Source: Streptococcus parasanguinis
GTDB taxonomy: Bacteria; Bacillota; Bacilli; Lactobacillales; Streptococcaceae
DNA: 38,837 bases
Assembly: GCA_018365265.1 (NCBI GenBank)
Contig: JAGZKI010000021.1
Span: forward strand, 1-38,837
Direction: 5' to 3'
The translations under genes were made by a program, and so were the position numbers. Below are positions 7,285 through 14,165 of this stretch, piece by piece (within the stretch, counting starts at the first letter, position 1; every line of letters begins with the position of its first letter). Below the pieces are notes generated by a model. The model did not search any database. It was not told where the DNA came from and saw only the letters and a program-made list of their open reading frames with translations.

Positions 7285-8703
7285 TTAATCACTTAAGGAG
7301 AAGTGATTGGTCATGAGGTTGCTAGCATCGAGCAAAATCTTGTCCAAGAGTTGATCCGTCGCTTCTTGAATCTGATCACTCATGGCTTGGTTTTCCGCCT
7401 CAAAATCGACGGTTTCACCTGCTGCAAGGGCACGATCAACTTTATTGATGCGTGCATGTCCCCAGGCCATTGTCGATTCTTGGTAATCATCTAGATCGCC
7501 AACATGGTGGGCATAGTGAGGATCTGCTAGTCCTGCAATAATCCGGTTAGCCCAGTAGAAGGAATCCGTTGTCACCTTAGCCGTCGTATTGGCAAAGTAA
7601 TCTGGCATTATATTCACTTGGGTAAAGAAAGGAACGGCTGTATTGTATGGCATCGAACCATAAGAAATCCATTGGATGCCTGTCGTTTCTTGTGGTTTAT
7701 TGGGACGCAATTGCAGAATCGCTGTTTGACTGGTCCGGTTGATCCCGATCGTCCGGAAAGTTCGCTGACTCACCTGATCTCCTTCCGGTCCATAAGGATC
7801 GTAGATGGTATCTTGGTAGTGATTGCTCAAGACATATTTAACATCCTCAATCGTCACCTTGCGATAGGGTTTTTGACACCAAGGAATCTCAAAGCTCCGT
7901 GGATCCTGCTCAATTTCAGGATTAAGGAAACGCTGGATGGCCCAAGCCCGCGGTGTATTGTAGTGACGGTCCTTGTCTTTTTGGCTACCAAAGGCATAGC
8001 GTGGATTAAAACCTTTACCTTTTTGGTCCAGAATCAAATGGTGCTCTGTGGCAAAATTTTCAAGATCTGGGTCACAAAGAAACTCGTCTGGATTTCCAAA
8101 TTCAAAATAATCACTTCCCAGTTGGTTCGGGTTGGTCACATAGGCATCTTCTGGAATACGGCGCGCCATCCAGTGGTGACCTCCGATGGTTTCCAACCAC
8201 CAGATTTCATTCACATCTGAAATCGCAATCCCGTTAGATTCATAGGTTCCGTACTCTTCTAAAATCTTTCCGAGACGCAAAACCCCTTCGCGGGCAGTCT
8301 TGACATAAGGCAAGACCAAGGTCAGCATGTCTTCCTCACCGATGCCACTCTCTACAAGAGGATTGGCCCCTAGCACACGGCTATTGGTCGTAATGGTCTC
8401 TGTCTCACTCATGGCGACATTATAGATATTGATCCCAGCTTCTCCCCAGATCCCGTCTTTAGGAATGGCATCTGGAACCGCCGTATAGCGAACTGGATTA
8501 TCTGGCAAGTCGATTTCAAAAGATGACAAAATAGACTTGTAATGACGCGGTTGATCTTCTGGTTTGACCACGATCAATTTCTTAGGCGTAAAAACGCCAT
8601 TTTGAGAATCCTCTGTTCGTGCTACAATGGTCGACCCATCATAGCTAGCATTTTTTCCGACTAGAATCGTTGTACACGAATCTGCACTTTCACGTTTACG
8701 CAT
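7285..8703 (-). CDS. C69-family dipeptidase, cytosolic (PepDA type)
   Basis: The 472-residue protein is an N-terminal-nucleophile peptidase of family C69 (PepD/PepDA), which hydrolyses dipeptides. The nucleophile is Cys10 in SCTTILVGKNASYDGST, preceded by a nine-residue propeptide that would be removed autocatalytically. Conserved TEDSQN, GEAGINIYNVAMSETETI and WWLETIGGHHWMARRIPEDA motifs follow. No signal peptide or membrane segment is present, unlike the paralogue at 25768-27429. GGAGG six bases before ATG fixes the start. An unusual array of TTGAAAA repeats lies upstream (8776-8819). A short AATCACTT/AAGTGATT hairpin overlaps the stop, without a U tract. Confidence 0.92.
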   Translation of the reverse strand: MRKRESADSCTTILVGKNASYDGSTIVARTEDSQNGVFTPKKLIVVKPEDQPRHYKSILSSFEIDLPDNPVRYTAVPDAIPKDGIWGEAGINIYNVAMSETETITTNSRVLGANPLVESGIGEEDMLTLVLPYVKTAREGVLRLGKILEEYGTYESNGIAISDVNEIWWLETIGGHHWMARRIPEDAYVTNPNQLGSDYFEFGNPDEFLCDPDLENFATEHHLILDQKGKGFNPRYAFGSQKDKDRHYNTPRAWAIQRFLNPEIEQDPRSFEIPWCQKPYRKVTIEDVKYVLSNHYQDTIYDPYGPEGDQVSQRTFRTIGINRTSQTAILQLRPNKPQETTGIQWISYGSMPYNTAVPFFTQVNIMPDYFANTTAKVTTDSFYWANRIIAGLADPHYAHHVGDLDDYQESTMAWGHARINKVDRALAAGETVDFEAENQAMSDQIQEATDQLLDKILLDASNLMTNHFSLSD

Positions 8704-8733
8704 GGGTATCCTCCCAAATCATTCATTGCCTCT

Positions 8734-8739
8734 ATTATA
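8734..8739 (-). promoter_or_regulatory. -10 element for the cytosolic C69 dipeptidase gene
   Basis: TATAAT on the minus strand lies 30 bases upstream of the start. The -35 region is weak (TAGGTC-like), suggesting dependence on an activator. Confidence 0.55.
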
Positions 8740-8775
8740 GCACTTTTAAAAAGAAGGACCTACTGAAAATCCAAT

Positions 8776-8819
8776 TTGAAAACGGATCGTTTTCAATATT
8801 TTTCAATCATTTTCATTTT
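8776..8819 (-). promoter_or_regulatory. Candidate operator array upstream of the C69 dipeptidase gene
   Basis: Three 10-bp direct repeats (on plus: TTTTCAATAT, TTTTCAATCA, TTTTCATTTT at 8790-8819) run into a near-perfect 21-bp palindrome TTGAAAACG-N3-CGTTTTCAA (8776-8796). The array is centred some 50-75 bases upstream of the predicted transcription start. The regulator is unknown to me. Confidence 0.45.
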
Positions 8820-8831
8820 ATAAAGTTTTAA

Positions 8832-8860
8832 AAACCCTAGCTGATAAACAGCTAGGGTTT
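8832..8860 (-). terminator. mutS2 transcript terminator
   Basis: A perfect 12-bp stem AAACCCTAGCTG/CAGCTAGGGTTT with a five-base loop; on the minus strand it runs into TTTTTAAAAC. It lies about 290 bases beyond the mutS2 stop, so the mRNA has a long 3' untranslated region containing the repeat. Confidence 0.8.
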
Positions 8861-8863
8861 AGA

Positions 8864-9110
8864 ATGTAGATAAAATTTTTTACTTAAAACAACTTAAGTG
8901 ATATAGAATAATTAAAACTGATACATACTAATAAGCTCATTCAGACAAATACTGAAACTTTCTGCCGTGAGAAAAGTGCCTGAAACATAATTGTTTCAGG
9001 CACTCGGGAGTTTTGAAACCTTAGGTTCAAAACTAAGTCATGGAACTTCTTCGAAGTTCGCTGACGTCCGCACTCACCTAAGGAAAGTTTCTAAGATAAC
9101 TTTTTCTTCA
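8864..9110 (-). repeat. Dispersed intergenic repeat, copy A (3' UTR of mutS2)
   Basis: Closely related to 27594-27978, in the same orientation. Shared blocks run from ATGTAGATAAA through ATACTGAAACTTT, a hairpin, a CTCGGGAGTTTTGAAACC block, GTCATGGAACTTC and CTCACCTAAGGAAAGTTTCT. Three consecutive hairpins are visible: GTGCCTGAAAC/GTTTCAGGCAC (8976-9003), AGTTTTGAA/TTCAAAACT (about 9009-9034) and GAACTTC/GAAGTTC (about 9043-9059). On the minus strand the first is followed by TTTTCTC and could act as a terminator. Outer boundaries are approximate. Confidence 0.85.
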
Positions 9111-9116
9111 ATCTGA

Positions 9117-9142
9117 ATCTAGCTGATGAACAACTAGAGGTT
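9117..9142 (-). other. Degenerate second copy of the mutS2 terminator hairpin
   Basis: CTAGCTGATGAACAACTAG closely matches the core of the hairpin at 8836-8856 (CTAGCTGATAAACAGCTAG), with two differences. It stands between the mutS2 stop codon and the repeat, so the repeat is bracketed by two versions of one hairpin. Confidence 0.6.
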
Positions 9143-9145
9143 AAC

Positions 9146-11485
9146 TTAGCCTTTAAACGTGACAATGGTTGCGCCACTTCCACCTGCATTTTGTGGGGCA
9201 TATTCAAAACTCTTGACATGCTTGTTGCGGCGGAGGTATTTGGTCACCCCTTCACGGATGACCCCTGTCCCGATCCCGTGGATGATATCGACTTGGGCCA
9301 TATTGTTGAGCAGGGCCTGATCGATAAAGCCATCTAGCTCTTGCATGGCCTCTTCATAGCGTTTCCCACGGAGGTCCAGACGCGCTCTCGGCCCGCTCGT
9401 GTTGGAGCGCTTGACGACATTCACCTGGCGTTTCTTAGATTGAGCAGCTTCTTTTTCAACCTTGATAAGGTTGAATTCTTTTTCTTCCAAGGTCATCTTG
9501 ATCAAGCCGACTTGCGCCTCCCAGCGCCCATCTTTGAGTTGCTTGACTAGGGTTCCGCGTTGACCATAGCTGATAACCAGGATCTCATCTCCTACCTTAG
9601 GGGCACGCGCCTTCTTGGCTTTTTTCAAGACCTTATTTTTAGAAAGATCGACGGTCTCAGGAGCTAGTTTTTTCAACTGAGCCTTGGCCTCAATGATCTC
9701 ATGTGGCTTCAACTGAGATTTGGCGTGAAGACCTTGAAGGATGCGGTCACTCTCTGAAAGTGCCATGTCCACAATTTCCTTGGCTTCTTCTCTTGCCTTA
9801 TTTAGCTCTGTTTCCCTCTCTCTGGTCAGTTCGTTATAGAGTTTTCGAAGAGCGCGATTGAATTTGAGATTTTCTTGCTCCACTTCTTGAATGGTATCCA
9901 AGCGCTTGCGACTCTCTATGGTCTGCGCCTCCAGTTTTTCAATAATCTGATTGACATCATTGTCCGTATTGGTCATCTTCATGGCATCCTGGATAATGGT
10001 CTCAGATAAGCCCAAACGACGGGCGATCTCAAAGGCATTGGAGCGACCAGGCACCCCTTGCATGAAGCGATAGGTCGGACGAAGACTCGCTGTGTCAAAC
10101 TCCATGCTGGCATTTTGCACCCCTGCAGTCTCAATCCCATAGGCCTTGAGCTCTGGATAGTGGGTCGTCGCCATGGTCTTAATGCCACGTAAGCGCAGGT
10201 CTTCTAGGATAGCAATAGCAAGACCAGCCCCTTCTTGAGGATCGGTTCCAGCTCCTAACTCATCCAGAAGGATCAAGGAGGCGGTATCCACTTGATTCAA
10301 GATAGATACGATATTGGTCATATGACTGGAGAAGGTCGACAAGCTTTGCTCGATCGATTGTTCATCTCCAATATCTGCAAAGACTTGTGAGAAGATGCCC
10401 ACACGACTACCTGGATCCGCTAGGATGGGAAGACCAGACTGGGCCATAATTTGCGCTAGTCCCAGCGTTTTTAGCATGATGGTTTTCCCCCCTGTATTGG
10501 GACCGGTAATCACGATTTCAGTCAAGTCCTCGGTAAAATGCAGGTCATTCGCGACGGCATTTTCAATCAAGGGATGACGTAGTTGCAAAAGCTGAATAGA
10601 GCGATTACTGCTAACCTCTGGTACCACTGCCTTGAAATCACGCATAAATCGATACTTGGCCTTGATCAAGTCCAAGTGACCGATAATCCAGGCGTTGTTA
10701 GCAATCTCTGCCGCATGGGGGCGCAAGCTGTCAGACAATTCCTCCAGAATCTGAATGATTTCATACCGTTCATCTGCCCGGTGGTTGGCGATTTCTTCAT
10801 TGAGATTGACCACTGCACGAGGTTCGATATAAACGGTATTCCCACTGGCTGAGATATCGTGGACCACCCCTGCAATCCGGTTGCGATAGGTATTTTTTAC
10901 CGGTAGAACATTGCGTCCATTCCGGCTAGCAATCACAGCATCCGCCAACATATCGGCCTTGCTTTTCAGCAGATCTTGTAGAATCTCTCTGACCTGGTGT
11001 TCACTCTCTTGGATGCGGCGACGAATTTTGGCCAATTTTTCGCTGGCAAAAGACTCGACAAAGCCTCCTTCGTTGATGGCTTGAAGCCCACCTTGTAAGC
11101 GGGGCAGATCCACCAAGTTGTCAAAGAGGCGATGGAGCCTTTCCAGACGGACATTTTCCAAGTTGTCGTAGAAATCCTTGAGCTCATGTGTCACCCGAAG
11201 GACAGCTTTTAGCGCTAGTAATTCATCGATATTGAGGGCCGCTTCCATCTCCAAACGCTTGGCCACTGGACGGACATCTTGAATGGTCGACACGGCAAAG
11301 CGAGGCTCTTCCAAGAGGATCTGCTCCATATCTTCTAGCTCCATAAAAGCCGTTTTGATGGTTTCTTTTTTATCGGTTGGAGTAAGGACTGCTAGCTCCA
11401 TCTCCCCTTGTTCTGTCTGTAGATAGGGTTCAAAAAGTTGCTTGACCTTGTCAAACTCCAGAATATCTAAGATTTTTTTATTCAT
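9146..11485 (-). CDS. mutS2: Endonuclease MutS2 / ribosome-rescue Smr ATPase
   Basis: The 779-residue protein has the MutS2 architecture. A helical core domain lies at 1-270 and a MutS ATPase domain has Walker A GPNTGGKT at about 328-335 and Walker B LILLDELGAGTDPQEG. A helix-rich linker spans about 510-640, a KOW-like stretch follows, and a C-terminal Smr domain from about 705 carries LDLRG and HGIGTGVIREGV. MutS2 homologues have been linked to suppression of recombination and, in B. subtilis (as RqcU), to splitting of collided ribosomes. It is the last gene of zapA-cvpA-mutS2. AGGAG five bases before ATG fixes the start, and an attenuator-like hairpin precedes it. Confidence 0.95.
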   Translation of the reverse strand: MNKKILDILEFDKVKQLFEPYLQTEQGEMELAVLTPTDKKETIKTAFMELEDMEQILLEEPRFAVSTIQDVRPVAKRLEMEAALNIDELLALKAVLRVTHELKDFYDNLENVRLERLHRLFDNLVDLPRLQGGLQAINEGGFVESFASEKLAKIRRRIQESEHQVREILQDLLKSKADMLADAVIASRNGRNVLPVKNTYRNRIAGVVHDISASGNTVYIEPRAVVNLNEEIANHRADERYEIIQILEELSDSLRPHAAEIANNAWIIGHLDLIKAKYRFMRDFKAVVPEVSSNRSIQLLQLRHPLIENAVANDLHFTEDLTEIVITGPNTGGKTIMLKTLGLAQIMAQSGLPILADPGSRVGIFSQVFADIGDEQSIEQSLSTFSSHMTNIVSILNQVDTASLILLDELGAGTDPQEGAGLAIAILEDLRLRGIKTMATTHYPELKAYGIETAGVQNASMEFDTASLRPTYRFMQGVPGRSNAFEIARRLGLSETIIQDAMKMTNTDNDVNQIIEKLEAQTIESRKRLDTIQEVEQENLKFNRALRKLYNELTRERETELNKAREEAKEIVDMALSESDRILQGLHAKSQLKPHEIIEAKAQLKKLAPETVDLSKNKVLKKAKKARAPKVGDEILVISYGQRGTLVKQLKDGRWEAQVGLIKMTLEEKEFNLIKVEKEAAQSKKRQVNVVKRSNTSGPRARLDLRGKRYEEAMQELDGFIDQALLNNMAQVDIIHGIGTGVIREGVTKYLRRNKHVKSFEYAPQNAGGSGATIVTFKG

Positions 11486-11502
11486 GTTTCTCCTACAAAA
11501 AA

Positions 11503-11538
11503 AGTGAGCGTCCTTCCTTGAATCGGACTTGTCTCACT
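11503..11538 (-). terminator. Attenuator-like hairpin between cvpA and mutS2
   Basis: On the minus strand AGTGAG pairs with CTCACT, enclosing an inner GTCC/GGAC stem, followed at once by seven T and then the mutS2 ribosome site. It should reduce read-through from zapA-cvpA into mutS2. Confidence 0.65.
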
Positions 11539-11558
11539 CCTTTCTTCATTTTTGCTCC

Positions 11559-12113
11559 TTAAGCTCCGATAATCGCAGTCACCCACAAGTTGTGGAACAG
11601 GCTGGAACTGATCGGGGTATGAAGGATGATAAAGCGGATCAATCCACTTGCATTTAGTCTATTTTGGATGGAAGCCATGGGAACTGTTGAGAGAATAGTC
11701 AAGCCCATCTGGATCACCAAGAGGGTTATCACGACAGCGATCACACCTGCTCCAATTTGATACTTGCGATCCTCCAATTTTTCTGGCTGGGGAACCAAGT
11801 GCATAAAGATTCCAATCACGCGGCCGATCAAATAAACCAGCACAAAAATCAACACATAAGCTAACCCTGCATAAAAGATGTCATCTAATTGAAACAGGTA
11901 GCGGTTGGCATAAAAATAATTCACCGATTGCTGAGTGGGACTCGAAAAAGGAACCCATAGAGACAAAACCTTAGCCAGTCCCTTGTAGCTACCACCTGCA
12001 ATCAAGAGGGCCACCAAGGTCACTAGAAAGTAATAGGACTGGAGGATGATGCCTCTTGCATAGCCAATATAAAAGCTCCATGCCAAAATCAATAAGATTA
12101 AGAAAGTTAACAT
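11559..12113 (-). CDS. cvpA: CvpA-family membrane protein
   Basis: The 184-residue protein has four hydrophobic helices (about residues 2-17, 24-45, 81-105, 121-145) and the family's typical N-terminal helix followed by GYARGII. CvpA was named for colicin V production; its molecular role in Firmicutes is unclear, though it is widely found next to mutS2 and zapA. AGAGGAG lies six bases before ATG. Only ten bases separate it from the zapA stop, so it is in the same operon. Assignment rests on topology and gene order. Confidence 0.85.
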   Translation of the reverse strand: MLTFLILLILAWSFYIGYARGIILQSYYFLVTLVALLIAGGSYKGLAKVLSLWVPFSSPTQQSVNYFYANRYLFQLDDIFYAGLAYVLIFVLVYLIGRVIGIFMHLVPQPEKLEDRKYQIGAGVIAVVITLLVIQMGLTILSTVPMASIQNRLNASGLIRFIILHTPISSSLFHNLWVTAIIGA

Positions 12114-12123
12114 GTATCTCCTC

Positions 12124-12414
12124 TTATTTAGATGATTTATCCTTTAAGTCGTCTAAAGCTTTGCGACGAAAATCATCTAATTCTGTTTCTTTGTCGTCAA
12201 ACTCAATCTCGCGATTCAGCTGCATAGACAAACTATTTACTGCCAATAAGATAGCGATGGTTTCATCATCGGCCTCTGGCATTTGTTCCTTAATTGCTTG
12301 GTATTTTTCTTTCGCAACACGTTCGACTTCTTCCATAAACAAATTATCATGGTTGGTTGTTAAAGTGAGCGCTTTGTTTCCAAATGTAAATTTATATCTA
12401 TTTAAGCTCGCCAT
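12124..12414 (-). CDS. zapA: Cell division protein ZapA
   Basis: The 96-residue protein resembles ZapA, a cytosolic protein that cross-links FtsZ filaments at the division ring. It has the short beta-strand start NRYKFTFGNKALTLTT, an alpha/beta globular head to about residue 40, and a C-terminal coiled coil ending in charged residues. The open frame begins at an upstream GTG (12423), but GAGGTG ends six bases before the ATG at 12414, so that ATG is chosen. A strong promoter at 12432-12460 leaves a leader of only about 12 bases. The zapA-cvpA-mutS2 order is common in Firmicutes. Confidence 0.9.
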   Translation of the reverse strand: MASLNRYKFTFGNKALTLTTNHDNLFMEEVERVAKEKYQAIKEQMPEADDETIAILLAVNSLSMQLNREIEFDDKETELDDFRRKALDDLKDKSSK

Positions 12415-12431
12415 AAAAATCACCTCACGGT

Positions 12432-12460
12432 ATTATACCAAAAAAGGCTAGCTTTGTCAG
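12432..12460 (-). promoter_or_regulatory. zapA-cvpA-mutS2 promoter
   Basis: On the minus strand CTGACA (12455-12460) and an extended TGGTATAAT are spaced by 17 bases. The predicted start falls near 12425, almost on the ribosome site. Confidence 0.8.
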
Positions 12461-12534
12461 TAGCAAAGCCCCTCTTCCCAGGGATTTTCCAGTGGATTCT
12501 TTCTTTCTTTTTGCTCCCTCTCTCCCTGAATTTG

Positions 12535-12543
12535 TGGTACAAT
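12535..12543 (+). promoter_or_regulatory. rnhC extended -10 promoter
   Basis: TGGTACAAT, preceded by TG (TGTGG), matches the streptococcal TnTGnTATAAT extended -10 with one change. It ends only seven bases before the rnhC ATG. There is no clear -35 and no room for a ribosome site. Confidence 0.65.
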
Positions 12544-12550
12544 AGTGGTT

Positions 12551-13447
12551 ATGGAAAGTATGACACTCACTCCAACACAGGAGCAAATCCTTGATTTTGT
12601 CCATACCTATCGCAGTTCTCTCACTCAAAGCAAGAACCCTCATATGGATTATTTCTTTCGACTAGAGGGAGCGACCGTTTCGATCTACAAGTCTGGAAAG
12701 GTCCTGCTCCAGGGCAATGACATCACTCCTTACCTGGCCTTTTTCGGGCAAGATGCTGGGAACCCTAAGCGTTCTACTTTATCTGCACGACAAGACCTAG
12801 CCATGATCGGAACCGATGAGGTCGGAAACGGCTCTTATTTTGGTGGACTCACCGTTGTCGCATCCTTTGTCACACCTGACCAGCACGACTGGCTCAAAAA
12901 GCTTGGTGTTGGAGATTCGAAGACCTTGGATGATCGAAAAATTCAGCAATTGGCTCCTCTCCTTGAGGAAAATATCCAGCACCAATCACTCTTATTGTCT
13001 CCAAAGAAGTACAATGAAGTGATCGCTTCTGGTTACAATGCTGTTTCGGTCAAAGTAGCCCTGCACAATCAGGCCATCTACCTTCTGTTAAATAAAGGAG
13101 TCCAAGCAGAGCGAATTGTGATCGATGCCTTTACGACGGCTAAAAACTACCAAAAATACGTAAAAGCTGAAAAAAATCAGGTCACGCAAGCCATTGAGTT
13201 GGAAGAAAAAGCCGAAAGCAAGTATCTAGCTGTGGCAGTTAGCTCCATCATCGCCCGCAATCTCTTCCTTCAAAATCTGGAAGATCTGGGCAAGGAACTG
13301 GGTTTTAATCTCCCTAGTGGAGCAGGGGCTAAATCAGACCAAGTGGCTGCTAAATTGCTCCAGACCTACGGGATGAAAGCTCTGGATTATTGTGCCAAAC
13401 TCCATTTTAAAAACACAGAAAAAGCAAAGAAATTACTAGAAAGATAA
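12551..13447 (+). CDS. rnhC: Ribonuclease HIII
   Basis: The 298-residue enzyme cleaves RNA in RNA-DNA hybrids. The N-terminal TBP-like domain typical of RNase HIII (FFRLEGATVSIYKSGKVLLQG) is followed by the catalytic fold starting at GTDEVGNGSYFGG, with Asp89 and Glu90 at the active site, then GVGDSKTLDD and later acidic residues. This N-terminal domain separates it from RNase HII. The frame permits GTG at 12545 or ATG at 12551 or 12560; ATG 12551 lies at the predicted transcription start. Three bases separate its stop from lepB, so rnhC-lepB-recD2 probably share a transcript. Confidence 0.94.
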   Translation: MESMTLTPTQEQILDFVHTYRSSLTQSKNPHMDYFFRLEGATVSIYKSGKVLLQGNDITPYLAFFGQDAGNPKRSTLSARQDLAMIGTDEVGNGSYFGGLTVVASFVTPDQHDWLKKLGVGDSKTLDDRKIQQLAPLLEENIQHQSLLLSPKKYNEVIASGYNAVSVKVALHNQAIYLLLNKGVQAERIVIDAFTTAKNYQKYVKAEKNQVTQAIELEEKAESKYLAVAVSSIIARNLFLQNLEDLGKELGFNLPSGAGAKSDQVAAKLLQTYGMKALDYCAKLHFKNTEKAKKLLER

Positions 13448-13450
13448 GTC

Positions 13451-14101
13451 ATGTCAAAAAGAAGTTCAAAACATACATCGAGCTCACCTGTGGTGAGATT
13501 CCTTAAAGAATGGGGCCTCTTCAGTATCATTGTTGGTCTCATCATCGCCTCTCGCATTTACCTCTGGGCTCCGGTCAAGGTAGATGGCCATTCGATGGAT
13601 CCGACTCTGGCCGATAGCGAGTACCTCCTTGTGGTCAACCACCTCTCGATTGATCGTTTCGACATTGTCGTTGCCAGTGAAAAAGATGACGATGGCAAAA
13701 CCAAGGACATCGTCAAGCGGGTCATCGGTCTTCCTGGGGATACTATCCAGTACGACAACGATACCCTCTACATCAATGGGAAAAAGACCAATGAGCCCTA
13801 TTTGAAAGACTACATTGCTCGTTTCAAAAAAGATAAATTGCAATCGACTTACACTGGAAAAGGCTTTGAAGAAAACGGAGAACTCTTCCGTCAATTGGCC
13901 AATACAGCTCAAGCTTTTACTGTAGACAAGGATGGCAATCCTAAATTTACCTTGAAGTTGCTTGACGATGAATATCTCTTACTTGGAGATGACCGGATCG
14001 TTTCAAAAGATAGCCGTCAGGTCGGAGCTTTCAAGAAAGAACAAATCAAAGGGCAAGCCGTCTTTAGACTATGGCCTATCTACCCTTTCAAAACTTATTA
14101 G
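13451..14101 (+). CDS. lepB: Type I signal peptidase
   Basis: The 216-residue membrane protease removes signal peptides from exported proteins. A single N-terminal transmembrane segment (about 21-39) leads to the catalytic Ser48 in GHSMDPTL. The Lys89 general base lies in VKRVIGLPGD, and box E appears as LLGDDRIVSKDSR, where most family members have GDNR. A roughly 40-residue insertion, TYTGKGFEEN to TVDKDGNPK, lies before box E, as in other streptococcal LepB. It starts three bases after rnhC with only a weak GAAAG ribosome site, suggesting coupling. A nearby substrate could be the surface C69 peptidase. Confidence 0.94.
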   Translation: MSKRSSKHTSSSPVVRFLKEWGLFSIIVGLIIASRIYLWAPVKVDGHSMDPTLADSEYLLVVNHLSIDRFDIVVASEKDDDGKTKDIVKRVIGLPGDTIQYDNDTLYINGKKTNEPYLKDYIARFKKDKLQSTYTGKGFEENGELFRQLANTAQAFTVDKDGNPKFTLKLLDDEYLLLGDDRIVSKDSRQVGAFKKEQIKGQAVFRLWPIYPFKTY

Positions 14102-14118
14102 TTTAGATCAACAGACTG

Positions 14119-14144
14119 AGGCTGAGACAAGTATGTCCCAGCCT
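14119..14144 (+). other. Hairpin between lepB and recD2
   Basis: AGGCTGAGACA pairs with TGTCCCAGCCT (one mismatch) around an AGTA loop. The tail TGCTTTA is poor, so it is at most a weak terminator or processing site. Confidence 0.55.
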
Positions 14145-14165
14145 TGCTTTATAAAAAGGAAAGAA

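Larger units (their letters stand above)
8704..9145. other. 442-base non-coding interval between the C69 gene and mutS2
   Basis: In order it holds the C69 promoter and operator array (8734-8819), the mutS2 terminator (8832-8860), a dispersed repeat (8864-9110) and a degenerate second copy of the terminator hairpin (about 9117-9142). I found no credible open reading frame. Confidence 0.8.

Noticed and set aside
7285..7309. AATCACTT/AAGTGATT hairpin at the C69 dipeptidase stop as a terminator
   Set aside because: No U tract follows on the minus strand (AAAAAC), so it is unlikely to terminate; transcription may run on towards the AGCS unit.
7618..8220. A 200-codon open frame on plus, opposite the C69 dipeptidase gene
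   Set aside because: It is the mirror of a well-supported C69 gene and has no ribosome site or family resemblance.
8776..8796. The 21-bp palindrome as a standard cre site
   Set aside because: The two CG-containing halves are separated by three bases and do not fit the 14-bp cre consensus.
12424..12550. BOX or RUP element in the zapA-rnhC divergent region
   Set aside because: No inverted-repeat ends and no match to the other repeats here; promoters account for most of the signal.
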